Shown: piece by piece, positions 24,465 to 33,843 of the stretch
Layout of the letters: each line of letters begins with the position of its first letter
Numbering within the stretch: the stretch's first letter is position 1
DNA from: Pseudoflavonifractor sp. 524-17
GTDB taxonomy: Bacteria; Bacillota; Clostridia; Oscillospirales; Oscillospiraceae
DNA: 64,000 nucleotides
Reading direction: 5' to 3'
NCBI RefSeq assembly: GCF_009935845.1
Contig: NZ_QWEK01000018.1
Span: forward strand, 27,667 to 91,666
Program-made: the position numbers and the translations under genes
The notes under the pieces: generated by a model
Told to the model about the DNA's origin: nothing
The model's input: the letters and a program-made list of their open reading frames with translations, nothing else
The model's database searches: none

Positions 24465-25790
24465 TTACGCCCCCTGCCCGTCAGCGCTCTTCGGGGCCAG
24501 CAGATTGAGTGCGAAGACCATCACCCCCGCCGCCACCACCGGGGTGGTGAGCAGTGTGGCCACCGTGCCGGGGAAGCAGGAGAAGGACTCCTTGGGCACC
24601 ATGGAAAAGCCCATTCCCATGGCCACCGCCGTCCCCACGATGGTAGAGCTGCGGGCGGTCAAGGGTTCGCTGGCAATCAGCTTCAGCCCCGTCATGGTAA
24701 TCAGGCCAAAGACAATCAAGGTATTTCCCCCCACCACCGGGGAGGGCATGGTGGCCATCACCGCGCTCAGCTTGGGAAACACTCCAAAGCCCAGCATCAG
24801 TATCCCGATAATCACCATCACCCGGCGGCTGACCACCTTGGTCATGGACACCAGGCCCACATTCTGGCTGTAGGTGGACACCGGCGGCGCGCCGATCAGG
24901 GCGCCGAGCAAAGTGCTCACACCGGTGGCCGTCACCCCCTCGGACAGCTCCTTTCCCGTGGGCTCCCGGTCCATGCCGCCAGCGGTGGCGCCGGTGAGAT
25001 CGCCCACAGTCTGCATCACGTTCACGATGGTAATAAGCACCACCGGGAGGATGGCCGCAACCTCAAAGTCGATGCCGAAAGGAAACAGTCGGGGCAGGGA
25101 GAGCAGTCCGGCCTGCCCCACCGGAGAAAAGTCGATCATCCCCATGGCCCCCGCACACAGGTAGCCCACAACCGCCCCCAGCAGCACGGAGATAATTTTG
25201 GCAAAGCCCTTGGCAAACAGGTTGAGGATCACCACGGTCAGGGCCGTAATGAGGGACACCGTCCAGTTCTTCCAGCCGCCGTAGGTGGGAGAGCCGCTGC
25301 CCCCGGCCATCATCTTTACCGCAATAGGGAACAGGGACAGACCGATGACCAGGATAATGGTTCCCGTCACCAGGGGCGGGAAGAACCTCCGGATGCTGTT
25401 TAAGCTGAAACCGATGAGAATGGTGACTGCGGCGCAGAGGATCTGGGCACCAAAGACCGCCGGCAGGCCGTACTCCGCCGCAATGACGGTCATGGTGGGC
25501 ATGAAGGTGGACCCCGCTCCCACCACAACCGGCACACAGGAGCCGAGCCCCCGCCGGGGAACGGTTTGCAGCAGGGTGGCAATGCCCGCCATAATGGTGC
25601 AGTACTGGATCATCATGGCCTTGGTCTCCAAAGAGGCACCGGCGGCGCTGCACAGCAGGTGGGACACCGTCACAGAGCTCAAAAACATGACCATAATGTG
25701 CTGAAGCGACGCGGGGACCGCCTGATACAGCGGGGGTGCGCTGTCGTACTGGTACAGGGACGTGCTCTTCTCTCTCCTTGTCTTTGACAT
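24465..25790 (-). CDS. NCS2-family nucleobase (xanthine/uracil) permease
   Basis: A 441-residue transporter with about 12-14 hydrophobic segments. NCS2 features include QHIMVMFLSSVTV, LGSCVPVVVGAGSTFM, GDLTGATAGGMDREPTG in the substrate-contacting region and GALIGAPPVSTYSQNVGLV. It is proton-driven and imports xanthine, urate or uracil-type bases. The ATG at 25790 follows AAAGGAGCGG. It lies downstream of the first adenine-deaminase-like gene, supporting a nucleobase-related island. Its leader has a 13-bp GC-rich hairpin. Confidence 0.92.
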   Translation of the reverse strand: MSKTRREKSTSLYQYDSAPPLYQAVPASLQHIMVMFLSSVTVSHLLCSAAGASLETKAMMIQYCTIMAGIATLLQTVPRRGLGSCVPVVVGAGSTFMPTMTVIAAEYGLPAVFGAQILCAAVTILIGFSLNSIRRFFPPLVTGTIILVIGLSLFPIAVKMMAGGSGSPTYGGWKNWTVSLITALTVVILNLFAKGFAKIISVLLGAVVGYLCAGAMGMIDFSPVGQAGLLSLPRLFPFGIDFEVAAILPVVLITIVNVMQTVGDLTGATAGGMDREPTGKELSEGVTATGVSTLLGALIGAPPVSTYSQNVGLVSMTKVVSRRVMVIIGILMLGFGVFPKLSAVMATMPSPVVGGNTLIVFGLITMTGLKLIASEPLTARSSTIVGTAVAMGMGFSMVPKESFSCFPGTVATLLTTPVVAAGVMVFALNLLAPKSADGQGA

Positions 25791-25828
25791 AATCTCCGCT
25801 CCTTTTCCCAAGTTGCCCGGGTAAGGGC

Positions 25829-25862
25829 GCGCGCCCGGCTCCAGGGGGTGAGCCGGGCGCGC
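25829..25862. other. Strong GC-rich hairpin in the NCS2 permease leader
   Basis: A perfect 13-bp inverted repeat (25829-25841/25850-25862) with an 8-nt loop. On the + strand it is followed by TGTTTTTGC, like a terminator facing away from the permease; on the coding strand there is no U-run. A second, weaker hairpin lies at about 25885-25907. It may stabilise mRNA ends or block antisense transcription. Confidence 0.5.
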
Positions 25863-25965
25863 TGTTTTTGCGCTCTATGGAATCAGAACCCGCTTGGGCG
25901 GGATTCTGTTTCCCAGATTCTTAGCACCTGTGTTCACAACCGCAAAACGCCGGCTTACCAGGTTC

Positions 25966-27711
25966 TTAGTCCTCTTCCAGGTCCACATAGCGGCGGCGGT
26001 CCAGCATCCAGGACATAATCTGAAGCCGGAACTGCCACGGGCAGCGGGAGTCCTCCTCATGGTAGCCGATGGCCTCGCCGGCGGCCCGGAGCTCCTTGGT
26101 GCGCTCGTTGAACTCCTTGGCAGTCAGGGTGCTGATGGTGGAGAAGATCTCACAGGGCAGCACGCTGGTCACTTTGCCGTCCTTCACCGACAGGTAGCCG
26201 CCGTCGTACTGGTCCAGGGCCTTGGCCGCGGCGAACATATCGTCGTAATTCTCGCCGACCACGCAGATCTGGGGGGCCAGGGAGGCGTAGACGCTGGCCA
26301 CGGCGCCGGTCTTCATGTTGTACTGGCTCACCAGGCCGTTGATGATCTTGCGGGGCTTTCCGTTGCGGGGATACCGCTCAATGACGGTGAGGTAGCGCAT
26401 ATCCTCCGGCACCACAACCTTGCCGTTCTCATAGGGGAACCAGTACTCTCCCAGATAGGCTGGCATGCCCATGTACAGCGCCACCAGCTTGGCCTGCTTG
26501 CCGTCGGCGGAGATCTCAATGGGTTCCAGCTTAAAATCCTCCCGCTTCAGGCCGTCCAGGCCGGGCTTGGGGGTACGGATGATCTTGGAGTAGTCGATCT
26601 GGGGGTACTCCAGCAGCTCCCCGTCCCTAGCCACAATCCTGCCGTTCTTCATGACCATTACAGGCTGGATCACCTGGAGGGTGTCCAGGAAGACCAGGTC
26701 GGCGTACCGCCCCGGGGCCACGGAGCCGACGATCTGATCCAGCTTAAAGCTGCGGGCCGCGTTCAGGGTGCCCATGCGGATGGCCTCAATGGGGCTGATG
26801 CCAAAGCCGATGGCCCGGTTCATGTTATAGTTCAGGTGGCCCCGGCGGAAAATGGTGTCCACGGTCAGATTGTCAGTACACAGCATGACGGTGTCCGTGG
26901 GCAGGTGGTTGTTCACCATCTCCGGCACCGCCGCCTCCATGCAGGACAGCACGCTGTCCACGCCCTCCCGCAGCATGGGGTTGAGGCCCAGCCGCAGGGC
27001 CTGCTCCAGGGAGGTGTAGTCCCAGACGTTATGGGTGTTATAGCTGCCCATCATGGCGAACATATTCACCGGATAGGGATCCTCGTCCAGATACTTGCTG
27101 TGGCTGTGGATCTCCTTGCCGATGGACTTGGCGAAGGCCACCTGTTCAAAGACCTCGTCCTTGCCCTCCAAGGCGTCCAGCTCAGGGAACTCCCCCTGGT
27201 TGATGCAGGCGTCCATCTTCAGGATCTCCCGGGCGATGTCCCATTTCACCTTTTTGCCGGGGGCCTGGAGATACAGGTTATAGGGCAGCTTGTCCAGGTG
27301 GGAGAAGAGGACCTCAGTGGCCCATACGCCGTCCTTCTTGCAGGCGCCCACGTAGTCTTCAATCTCACAGATCAGCGTGGTGGTGCCGTTGGGCACAATG
27401 GCCTGAGAGAAGGCCGCCGGAGTGACCAGGTGGGAGTCGATGTGGCAGTGGGCGTCGATAAAGCCGGGGGCCACATACCGGTTCTCCGCGTCCATCACCT
27501 CCTTGGGGTGGACCTTGCTCTCGTCCGGGTCAATGGCCACAATCTTTCCCCCGTTGATGAGGATGCTCCCCGGCCGCACCCGGTTGGAGTATACGTCCAC
27601 GATCCGGGCGTTCTTGATCAGCAGATCCGCCGGCCCCTTGCCGAAAATAGCGTCATAGTTGGCCCGCATCTCCTTAAAATCCGCGCTCTGCTTCATGTCC
27701 TTTACTTCCAT
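25966..27711 (-). CDS. Adenine-deaminase-like amidohydrolase, divergent (copy 1)
   Basis: A 581-residue protein with the architecture of adenine deaminase (Ade): PGFIDAHCHIDSHLVTP (HxH metal site, about 80-96), GTTTLICEIEDY, HSHSKY, MLREG and MLCTDN, plus the Ade C-terminal domain. In characterised Ade the segment after GTTT reads DPHEI and supplies metal/catalytic residues; here it is CEIEDY, so the substrate is probably not plain adenine. The ATG at 27711 follows AAAGGGG and has its own promoter (27756-27783). The NCS2 permease gene is next, 175 bp downstream. A paralogue lies at 28826-30553. Confidence 0.8.
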   Translation of the reverse strand: MEVKDMKQSADFKEMRANYDAIFGKGPADLLIKNARIVDVYSNRVRPGSILINGGKIVAIDPDESKVHPKEVMDAENRYVAPGFIDAHCHIDSHLVTPAAFSQAIVPNGTTTLICEIEDYVGACKKDGVWATEVLFSHLDKLPYNLYLQAPGKKVKWDIAREILKMDACINQGEFPELDALEGKDEVFEQVAFAKSIGKEIHSHSKYLDEDPYPVNMFAMMGSYNTHNVWDYTSLEQALRLGLNPMLREGVDSVLSCMEAAVPEMVNNHLPTDTVMLCTDNLTVDTIFRRGHLNYNMNRAIGFGISPIEAIRMGTLNAARSFKLDQIVGSVAPGRYADLVFLDTLQVIQPVMVMKNGRIVARDGELLEYPQIDYSKIIRTPKPGLDGLKREDFKLEPIEISADGKQAKLVALYMGMPAYLGEYWFPYENGKVVVPEDMRYLTVIERYPRNGKPRKIINGLVSQYNMKTGAVASVYASLAPQICVVGENYDDMFAAAKALDQYDGGYLSVKDGKVTSVLPCEIFSTISTLTAKEFNERTKELRAAGEAIGYHEEDSRCPWQFRLQIMSWMLDRRRYVDLEED

Positions 27712-27755
27712 TGTCCTGTGTCCCCTTTCTGAAATTTGCAGATCCAAATAGATAA

Positions 27756-27783
27756 ATTGTATAAAACAAGCGTTTTGTGTCAA
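27756..27783 (-). promoter_or_regulatory. Promoter of adenine-deaminase-like copy 1 and the NCS2 permease
   Basis: TTGACA (27778-27783), 16-bp spacer and TACAAT (27756-27761), about 45 bp upstream of the ATG. Confidence 0.75.
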
Positions 27784-27876
27784 TCTTTTATGTTCTGATT
27801 ATACAAATTTTCAGCTGAAACGGCCATGCGTAAATCCCCATAAAACATATAGAAATCCACACAAATGCGGCATACC

Positions 27877-28764
27877 CTACAGCCGCCCCCGGGACACCGC
27901 TTTTATATAGTCCCGCGGGGCGCAGCCCATGATCTGCTTGAACGTGGTGCTGAAGTGATAGGGGGAGGAGAAGCCCAGAAGCGCCCCAATCTCCTCCACT
28001 GTCTTTCCTGCCGCCATCAGGTCGATGGACCGGCGCACTTTGTAGCGGAGAATATACCGGCTGGGGGACAGGCCCAGCACGTCCATAAAGCACTGATAGA
28101 GGTAGTTGACGGAGATATTGAGGGTCTGGGCCAGCTTGCTCACCCGGATGGGGGCGGCGATCTGCTCCTGAATATAACAGATGCTCTTTTGGACCAGCTC
28201 CCCCTGCCGGGCGGCGGCGGGCCGGACGGAGAAGTGAACTGCCCCCTCTTCCCAGCGGGCCTGGAGCATGTAGAGAAAGATCAGGCGCAGGTCCAGCTCC
28301 GCCTGGAGCAGCAGGCCCGGTTCCTTTTTGCGGCGGCTTTCGAAGAGATTGTGGAACAGCCCCGGCACCGGGGGCAGCTCCCCAGGCAGAAAGAGATTCT
28401 CCCCCCGCCCCAGCAGCAGCCGGACAAACTCCTTCTGCCGGTATTCCGGCGCGATGTCAAAGTGAATGCTGCAGCACTCCAGGGGCTCCCCCTCAGCCAC
28501 AATTTCCGTGGTATAAATCTCAAAGGGCTCGAAGAGGAGCAGTGAGCCGGTGGGGCAGGTAAAGGTCCGCCCCTGGAGGGAAAAGCGCAGGGTTCCGCCG
28601 GCAATGTAGGTGATCTGGTGGTCACAGATATAGCCCTCCAGGTTGGTGGGGCGGCTGTCCTGCTGCCAGGCGCCGAAGCCCCGCACGGGAAAGGTGAAGT
28701 GCCGGAGCAGCTCCTCCAGCCGGTCCCCCTGGTGGGTATCCATGGGGTAGAGAATCTGACGCAC
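27877..28764 (-). CDS. AraC-family transcriptional regulator (paralogue 1)
   Basis: A 295-residue regulator with an N-terminal cupin-like sensor (LRFSLQGRTFTCPTGSLLLF) and a C-terminal pair of AraC HTHs (VSKLAQTLNISVNYLYQCFM and VEEIGALLGFSSPYHFSTTF, ending MGCAPRDYI). It is clearly paralogous to the regulator at 37446-38345 over its full length (shared GYICD, SIHFD, EYR(Q/K)(K/R)EFV and IMGC motifs). The GTG at 28764 is chosen because GGGAGG lies 9 nt upstream. It sits between the two deaminase-like genes and probably controls one or both. Confidence 0.9.
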   Translation of the reverse strand: MRQILYPMDTHQGDRLEELLRHFTFPVRGFGAWQQDSRPTNLEGYICDHQITYIAGGTLRFSLQGRTFTCPTGSLLLFEPFEIYTTEIVAEGEPLECCSIHFDIAPEYRQKEFVRLLLGRGENLFLPGELPPVPGLFHNLFESRRKKEPGLLLQAELDLRLIFLYMLQARWEEGAVHFSVRPAAARQGELVQKSICYIQEQIAAPIRVSKLAQTLNISVNYLYQCFMDVLGLSPSRYILRYKVRRSIDLMAAGKTVEEIGALLGFSSPYHFSTTFKQIMGCAPRDYIKAVSRGRL

Positions 28765-28786
28765 AATAACCGCCCTCCCAATCACG

Positions 28787-28818
28787 CAGGGGCCCCGGAA
28801 TTTGTTCCGGGGCCCCTG
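28787..28818. terminator. Perfect hairpin after adenine-deaminase-like copy 2
   Basis: A 14-bp perfect stem (28787-28800/28805-28818) with a 4-nt loop lies 8 bp after the stop of copy 2. No U-run follows on the coding strand, so it may be an attenuating or mRNA-protecting hairpin that still allows reading into the AraC gene. Confidence 0.55.
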
Positions 28819-28825
28819 CGGCCCG

Positions 28826-30553
28826 TTATACGTTCAGCCAGGAATTCCGGTCCAGCTTCCAGAACAGCATCATCAACTGGCGGAACCAGCCCATGGGGTC
28901 GGTAAAGCCGTTCTCCTCGCCCAGGCGCTTCAGATTCTTGGCCTCGGCGGCGAAGGACGCCCCGTCCAGGTCGCTGATCACCCCGGCCAGGGGGAGCTGG
29001 AGGGCCCCTCTGCGCTGGCCGCTGGTGTAAACGGCGTATCCGCCGGGGCAGCGGTCCACCTCTTTGGCCGCCAGGAGCATGTCGTCCAGGTTCCGCCCCA
29101 CTGCGGCGATATAGGGGGCGGGGGACTGGTTGGTGATGGCAAAGCCCCCCTCCCTTACCAGGTAATCCTTGGTAAAGGTGCTGATCACATGGCGTTCCCC
29201 GTTGGGATAGCGCTGGATGACCCACAGGTAGGAGGCGTCGTCCGGGCACACAATGGAACCGTTTTTCACCGGCATCCACAGATCCTCGTACCAGTTGTAC
29301 TCGCCAGGTACGCCCTCGTTGAACACCCGCACCAGGCGCTGGCTGTCCCCATCTCTTGACTCCAGATACTGGGTCTCCACGTCCGCCAGGGTCAGGCCGT
29401 CCAGGCCGGGGCCCCGGCTGTCCTTCAGGGGGCTGTAGTCAAAGCCCTCCAGCTGGATGGTCAGCTTACCGTCCTTGGCCACCATACGGCCGTTCTGGAA
29501 GACGTACTGGGGCCGGCGGATCTGGCTCAGGTCCTTCAGGAAGATGAGATCCGCCCGGCGGCCCGGGGTGACGGAGCCGATCTCGTGCTCCAAGTGCAGC
29601 CCCTGGGCGATGTTCAGGGTGGCCAGCCGGATGGCCTGGATGGGGTCCATCCCCATGTCGATGACCGTCTGGACAATGGCGTCCATATGGCCCGCCTCCA
29701 TCAGGTACTCCAGTGCCAGGCCGTCGGTACACACGCCGATGTGGTCGGTGGGCAGGCCCTTCTCAATGACCTGGGGCATAAGCTTGGTCACGTTCTGAAG
29801 CACGCCGTACCCCTGGCGGATCATGGTCAGATGCCCTGCCCGCAGGTCCATCATCAGATCCTCAAACTCAAAGGCGTCATGCCCCGCCACGCTCCCCGCC
29901 GCGGGGAAGAGGTTGAACTCCTGCTCCCGTTTGCTCCACCGGGCGTGGGAGAGCTGCATTTTGCCATTGGCCTGGGCGTCCGCCAGCTGCTCAAAGGTGT
30001 CGGGCGTCCCGGCGCAGTATTTATAATGGTTGAACTCTCCCAGGGCGAAAACCCCGTCCCATTCCAGCAGTTCTTTCACTACCTTGGGGTCCACCTTTTT
30101 GGCCGGGGCCTCCAGATAGAGCCGGAAGGGCAGCTCCTCCCGCTTTTGGAAGAGGATCTTTGCGTTTTCCAGGGCCTTTTCCCGGGAGGCGCTGCACAGA
30201 TCCAGGAATTCCGCCACCACCGCCGTGGTCCCGAAGGGACAGATCACCTCCGCCAGCTCCTTGGGGGTGACCAGCTCGGTGTCCACGTGCATATGGCCGT
30301 CGATGAGGCCGGGCGCCACATACATCCCCTGGCCGTCAAAGCGATCCCTGGCCAGGGCCACGGTGTCCCCATCCGGGTTGAGGGCCACAATAGAGCCCTT
30401 GTGGATCAGCAGGCCTCCATCGTAGGTATCTCCCACGTACACGTCCACAATCTTTACATTGGTGATGGCCAGATCCGCGGGCTGCTCTCCCTTGACCACC
30501 GCGAACAGCTCCCGCAGGTCTTGTTCCCGCTGTTTCTTATCCAACGCACACAT
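28826..30553 (-). CDS. Adenine-deaminase-like amidohydrolase, divergent (copy 2)
   Basis: A 575-residue paralogue of the protein at 25966-27711. Motifs are PGLIDGHMHVDTELVTP, GTTAVVAEFLDLCSA (in place of the DPHEI segment of true Ade), QLSHARWSK, MIRQGYG and GVCTDG. Both copies keep HxH and the late Asp but differ from Ade at the same place, and from each other (CEIEDY versus AEFLDL), suggesting distinct but related substrates. It is 18 bp downstream of the tryptophanase-family gene, so it belongs to the large unit that starts at the APC permease. Confidence 0.8.
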   Translation of the reverse strand: MCALDKKQREQDLRELFAVVKGEQPADLAITNVKIVDVYVGDTYDGGLLIHKGSIVALNPDGDTVALARDRFDGQGMYVAPGLIDGHMHVDTELVTPKELAEVICPFGTTAVVAEFLDLCSASREKALENAKILFQKREELPFRLYLEAPAKKVDPKVVKELLEWDGVFALGEFNHYKYCAGTPDTFEQLADAQANGKMQLSHARWSKREQEFNLFPAAGSVAGHDAFEFEDLMMDLRAGHLTMIRQGYGVLQNVTKLMPQVIEKGLPTDHIGVCTDGLALEYLMEAGHMDAIVQTVIDMGMDPIQAIRLATLNIAQGLHLEHEIGSVTPGRRADLIFLKDLSQIRRPQYVFQNGRMVAKDGKLTIQLEGFDYSPLKDSRGPGLDGLTLADVETQYLESRDGDSQRLVRVFNEGVPGEYNWYEDLWMPVKNGSIVCPDDASYLWVIQRYPNGERHVISTFTKDYLVREGGFAITNQSPAPYIAAVGRNLDDMLLAAKEVDRCPGGYAVYTSGQRRGALQLPLAGVISDLDGASFAAEAKNLKRLGEENGFTDPMGWFRQLMMLFWKLDRNSWLNV

Positions 30554-30571
30554 ATTGAAACGCTCCCTTCC

Positions 30572-31960
30572 TTACTTGATGGGCTCCAGGAAGGCCTGGA
30601 AATGGCGCATGATGGGGGGCTCCCAGGTGATGCGGTAGCCGTGCTTGATCTCGTGGGCGCGGGCCTTGATATTGATCAGGGCGTCGCAGATCACGTCCAG
30701 GTGGGCCTGGGTGTACACACGGCGGGGAATGGCCAGACGGGTGAACTCCGCAGTGGCTTTCAGCTGCTCGTTGGTGTCCGGGTCGTTGCCCAGCATGAAG
30801 GAGCCAATCTCACAGGAACGGATCCCAGCCTCCTTGTACAGCTCCACCGCCAGCACATGGGCGGGGAACTCGGTATAGGGGATGTGGGGGAACATGGCCT
30901 GGCCGTCCACAAAGACGCCGTGGCCTCCCACCGGGCTCTGATAGGCGATCCCGGCGTCGTCCAGCCGGGCGGCCATGTACTCCATCTGGCCGATGCGGTA
31001 CTTCAGGTAGTCGTCCTCCACGCCCTCCTGCAGGCCCACGGCCAGGGCGTCCAGATCCCGGCCGTTGAGGCCGCCGTAGGTGACAAAGCCCTCAAAATTA
31101 ATGCAATTGGACTTGATGGCCGGGATCAGGGGGCTGCTGCCGTCCTTCACGCCGATGAGGCCGCCCATATTCACAATGGCGTCCTTCTTGGAGGACATGG
31201 TAAAGGTGTCCGCGTAGGAGAACATCTCCTTCACAATCTCCCGGATGGACTTGTGGGCGTAGCCCTCCTCGTCCCGCTTGATGAAGAAAGCGTTCTCCGC
31301 ATAGCGGGCGGCGTCGATGTTCAGAGGGATGCTGTACTTTTTGCACATCTGGGACACCTGGCGGATGTTCTCCATGGACACGGGCTGTCCGCCGGCGCCG
31401 TTGTTGGTGACGGTGAGCACCACCACGCCGATCTTATCCGCGCCGTGCTCCAGAATGCACCGTTCCATGGCCTCCAGGTCCATGTTGCCCTTGAACTTAG
31501 CCCGCAGGGCGGGGTCCTTGGCCCGGGGGTCCACGCAGTCCAGGGGACGGCCGCCGGAGAGGATGATGTGGGCCCGGGTGGTATCAAAGAACAGGTTGGA
31601 GATGGCGTACTTGCCCTCCCCCATGAACAGGGGCATGAGCACCTTCTCCGCCGCCCGGCCCTGGTGGGTGGGCTGAATGTACTCAAAGCCGAAGATCTCC
31701 TTGGCGGACGCCTGAAGGCGGAAGTAGCTGGACGCGCCGGCGTAGGCCTCGTCCCCCCGCATCATGGCGGACCACTGGTTCTGGCTCATGGCGTTGGTCC
31801 CCGAGTCGGTGAGCAGGTCGATGTAGCAGTCCTCCCCCTTCAGGTTGAACATATTGTACCTGGCCTCGGCCAACTTGGCCTCCCGCTCCTCCCGGGTGAG
31901 GATGCGCAGGGGCTCGACCATTTTGATGCGGAACGGCTCGGCGATGTACTTGACAGACAT
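30572..31960 (-). CDS. Tryptophanase-family PLP lyase
   Basis: A 462-residue beta-eliminating lyase. Landmarks are [29 protein letters not shown], the PLP lysine in [13 protein letters not shown] and [15 protein letters not shown]. Tryptophanase cleaves Trp to indole, pyruvate and ammonia; tyrosine phenol-lyase (TPL) cleaves Tyr. TPL's phenol-binding Arg lies in a 'RSMERG' segment; here the equivalent is SCEIGSF, as in tryptophanase (VEIGSF), so TPL activity is unlikely. Tryptophan is the default guess, but another Cys- or Ser-type beta-substituted amino acid is possible given the neighbours. The ATG at 31960 follows GGAGG. Confidence 0.88.
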   Translation of the reverse strand: MSVKYIAEPFRIKMVEPLRILTREEREAKLAEARYNMFNLKGEDCYIDLLTDSGTNAMSQNQWSAMMRGDEAYAGASSYFRLQASAKEIFGFEYIQPTHQGRAAEKVLMPLFMGEGKYAISNLFFDTTRAHIILSGGRPLDCVDPRAKDPALRAKFKGNMDLEAMERCILEHGADKIGVVVLTVTNNGAGGQPVSMENIRQVSQMCKKYSIPLNIDAARYAENAFFIKRDEEGYAHKSIREIVKEMFSYADTFTMSSKKDAIVNMGGLIGVKDGSSPLIPAIKSNCINFEGFVTYGGLNGRDLDALAVGLQEGVEDDYLKYRIGQMEYMAARLDDAGIAYQSPVGGHGVFVDGQAMFPHIPYTEFPAHVLAVELYKEAGIRSCEIGSFMLGNDPDTNEQLKATAEFTRLAIPRRVYTQAHLDVICDALINIKARAHEIKHGYRITWEPPIMRHFQAFLEPIK

Positions 31961-32058
31961 ATTGATTTCCTCCATTAAACATAATGAATTATATGGGAGT
32001 TTGGCCCCCGGTCTGTTGGGCGGTCCGGCCGTCACTCGCGTCTTGTTGCGCTGGCTTT

Positions 32059-33843
32059 CTACCTTGCTTCGGGTTGGAGCCAGTTTTCCTCCGGAGACTC
32101 CGGGATGACAGGCAGCAGGAGATAGGATGGATGCGCTCCCGTGTGGTAAATGTCATACTGGGTGGTCTCCAGGGGCGGGATAAAGGTGATAAAGTTAAAC
32201 TCCGTATTACAGATATTTTTCAGCACAATCTCAATCCGGTGTCCCTTTTTGAAGCAGCGGGAGATGGTCATAATCTCCAGCACGAACTGGTTAATCTCCC
32301 CGGGGACCAGGGGCACGCTCCTGGAGTGGTCGTGCCGGGGGGCCCAGGGCTGCTCCTTTTCAAACCCGGTGAGCCGGTGGGAGGCCCGCAGGCTGCCGGA
32401 GGTGATGTACTGCCGGCTGCCCTGCTCATCCACGTCGTTGAGCAGGATATTGAACTGGGCGTCGGCGGTGTTCAGCGCTGCGGAGAGATACAGGGTCAGG
32501 GGCCCGGTGACCTCCGTGTCCTCCGGCAGGGGGTTGGTGCTCCAGCTCAGGCCGGGCACCTCCCGGGGGTAGACGGGCTGCTCCGTCAGAGGGGACCGGA
32601 AAACCAGGGTGTCCGGCCCCTCCCCCTCCCCGGGGGTGAAGTCCATCCGCCCGCCGGCGCGCAGGTACAGCTTTTTCCACTGTGTCCGGGCCAGGGGCCA
32701 CTCGTGCTCGTAGCGGTACTTCCCCGTGGCCTCCACCTTCAGCTTGATGGGCGGCTCGTCCATGATGCCGGTGTCCACGCCCTTGAGCCAGTAGTCATAC
32801 CACCGCAGGTACTCCAGCGTCAGTGCGCGGTGGGGCAAAAACAGGTCGTCGTGGGACTCGGGGCAGAGCACCTTGCGGGGAATAGAGGGGTCGCAGTGGT
32901 TGAACACGTAGAAAGGCCCCTGGGTGAACCGGCCCCGGTCGTAGTACTCGCTGCCCAGATACATAGGGATCTTGATCTTGTCCACGAAGTTGGTCAGGGT
33001 ACGCTCGAACCAGAAGTCGTCGTCGCAGTTGTGGAGAATGATGTCAAAGAAATAGCTCTGGTGCCGGGGGGGCCAACAGCTGAGCACCCGGGTCAGCAGG
33101 GCGCTGGCCTTGACATCCGGGTCCTGAAGGCGCCGCTCCACCTTTTCCTTCAGCTCCTCCTCGGTATAGTGCCGCTCCGACCAGGACATCTGGTTATTGG
33201 CGGGACAGAAGTGGTTGTAGAGGAAGGAGCGGTCAAAGAAAGCGCCCCCCACATAGTTGTGGTGGTACAGGCTGTCCAGCACCTCGCACATCATAATGGC
33301 TTTCAGATGGGGGGGCTGGAGGGCCGCCACAAAGGGCTGGAGAATAGAGAAGTAGGAGATGCCGATCATGCCGATGTTTCCGGTGCACCAGGGCTGCTCC
33401 GCCAGCCACTCGATGACGTCGCAGCAGTCCTCCGCCTCCTGCCGGCCGTACAGGCCGTCCCACTGCCCCTCCGACTTGCCCACCCCCCGGGCGTCGGGAA
33501 TGCACACCACATAGCCGCACTGGACGTAGTATTCCACATCCCCGGCCTCAATGGTGTGATCCATCAGCACGGTCTTGAACTGAAGGGGGGCCCGGTCCAG
33601 CGTCTGCACCGACTTTCCGTAGGAGGAGTAGGCCACCAGGCCGGGGAACCGCTCCCCCGCCGGGGCGTCCGGCCGATAGATATCCACCATCAGCCGCACC
33701 CCGTCCCGGGTATACATGGGCACATCCTCTTCTTTGATCACCTGATAGACGGGCTTGGACAGGTTTTCCAGCCCTCTGGCGTACCGCTTGTCCCAGTACT
33801 CCGGCATCTTGTCATAATCTCTGCCGCTGTAGTTGTCAGCCAT
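32059..33843 (-). CDS. CocE/NonD-family alpha/beta hydrolase, catalytic residues present
   Basis: A 594-residue member of the X-Pro dipeptidyl-peptidase (S15)/cocaine-esterase family. The N-terminal hydrolase domain has [17 protein letters not shown], the nucleophile elbow GMIGISYFS (Ser about residue 170), an Asp in EYYDRGRFT and a His in PESHDD. The C-terminal jelly-roll domain begins near residue 390. Family members hydrolyse acyl esters or amides, often Pro- or amino-acid-linked. Its start overlaps the stop of the paralogue upstream by 8 bp, implying coupled synthesis. No signal peptide, so it is cytoplasmic. Substrate unknown. Confidence 0.85.
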   Translation of the reverse strand: MADNYSGRDYDKMPEYWDKRYARGLENLSKPVYQVIKEEDVPMYTRDGVRLMVDIYRPDAPAGERFPGLVAYSSYGKSVQTLDRAPLQFKTVLMDHTIEAGDVEYYVQCGYVVCIPDARGVGKSEGQWDGLYGRQEAEDCCDVIEWLAEQPWCTGNIGMIGISYFSILQPFVAALQPPHLKAIMMCEVLDSLYHHNYVGGAFFDRSFLYNHFCPANNQMSWSERHYTEEELKEKVERRLQDPDVKASALLTRVLSCWPPRHQSYFFDIILHNCDDDFWFERTLTNFVDKIKIPMYLGSEYYDRGRFTQGPFYVFNHCDPSIPRKVLCPESHDDLFLPHRALTLEYLRWYDYWLKGVDTGIMDEPPIKLKVEATGKYRYEHEWPLARTQWKKLYLRAGGRMDFTPGEGEGPDTLVFRSPLTEQPVYPREVPGLSWSTNPLPEDTEVTGPLTLYLSAALNTADAQFNILLNDVDEQGSRQYITSGSLRASHRLTGFEKEQPWAPRHDHSRSVPLVPGEINQFVLEIMTISRCFKKGHRIEIVLKNICNTEFNFITFIPPLETTQYDIYHTGAHPSYLLLPVIPESPEENWLQPEAR

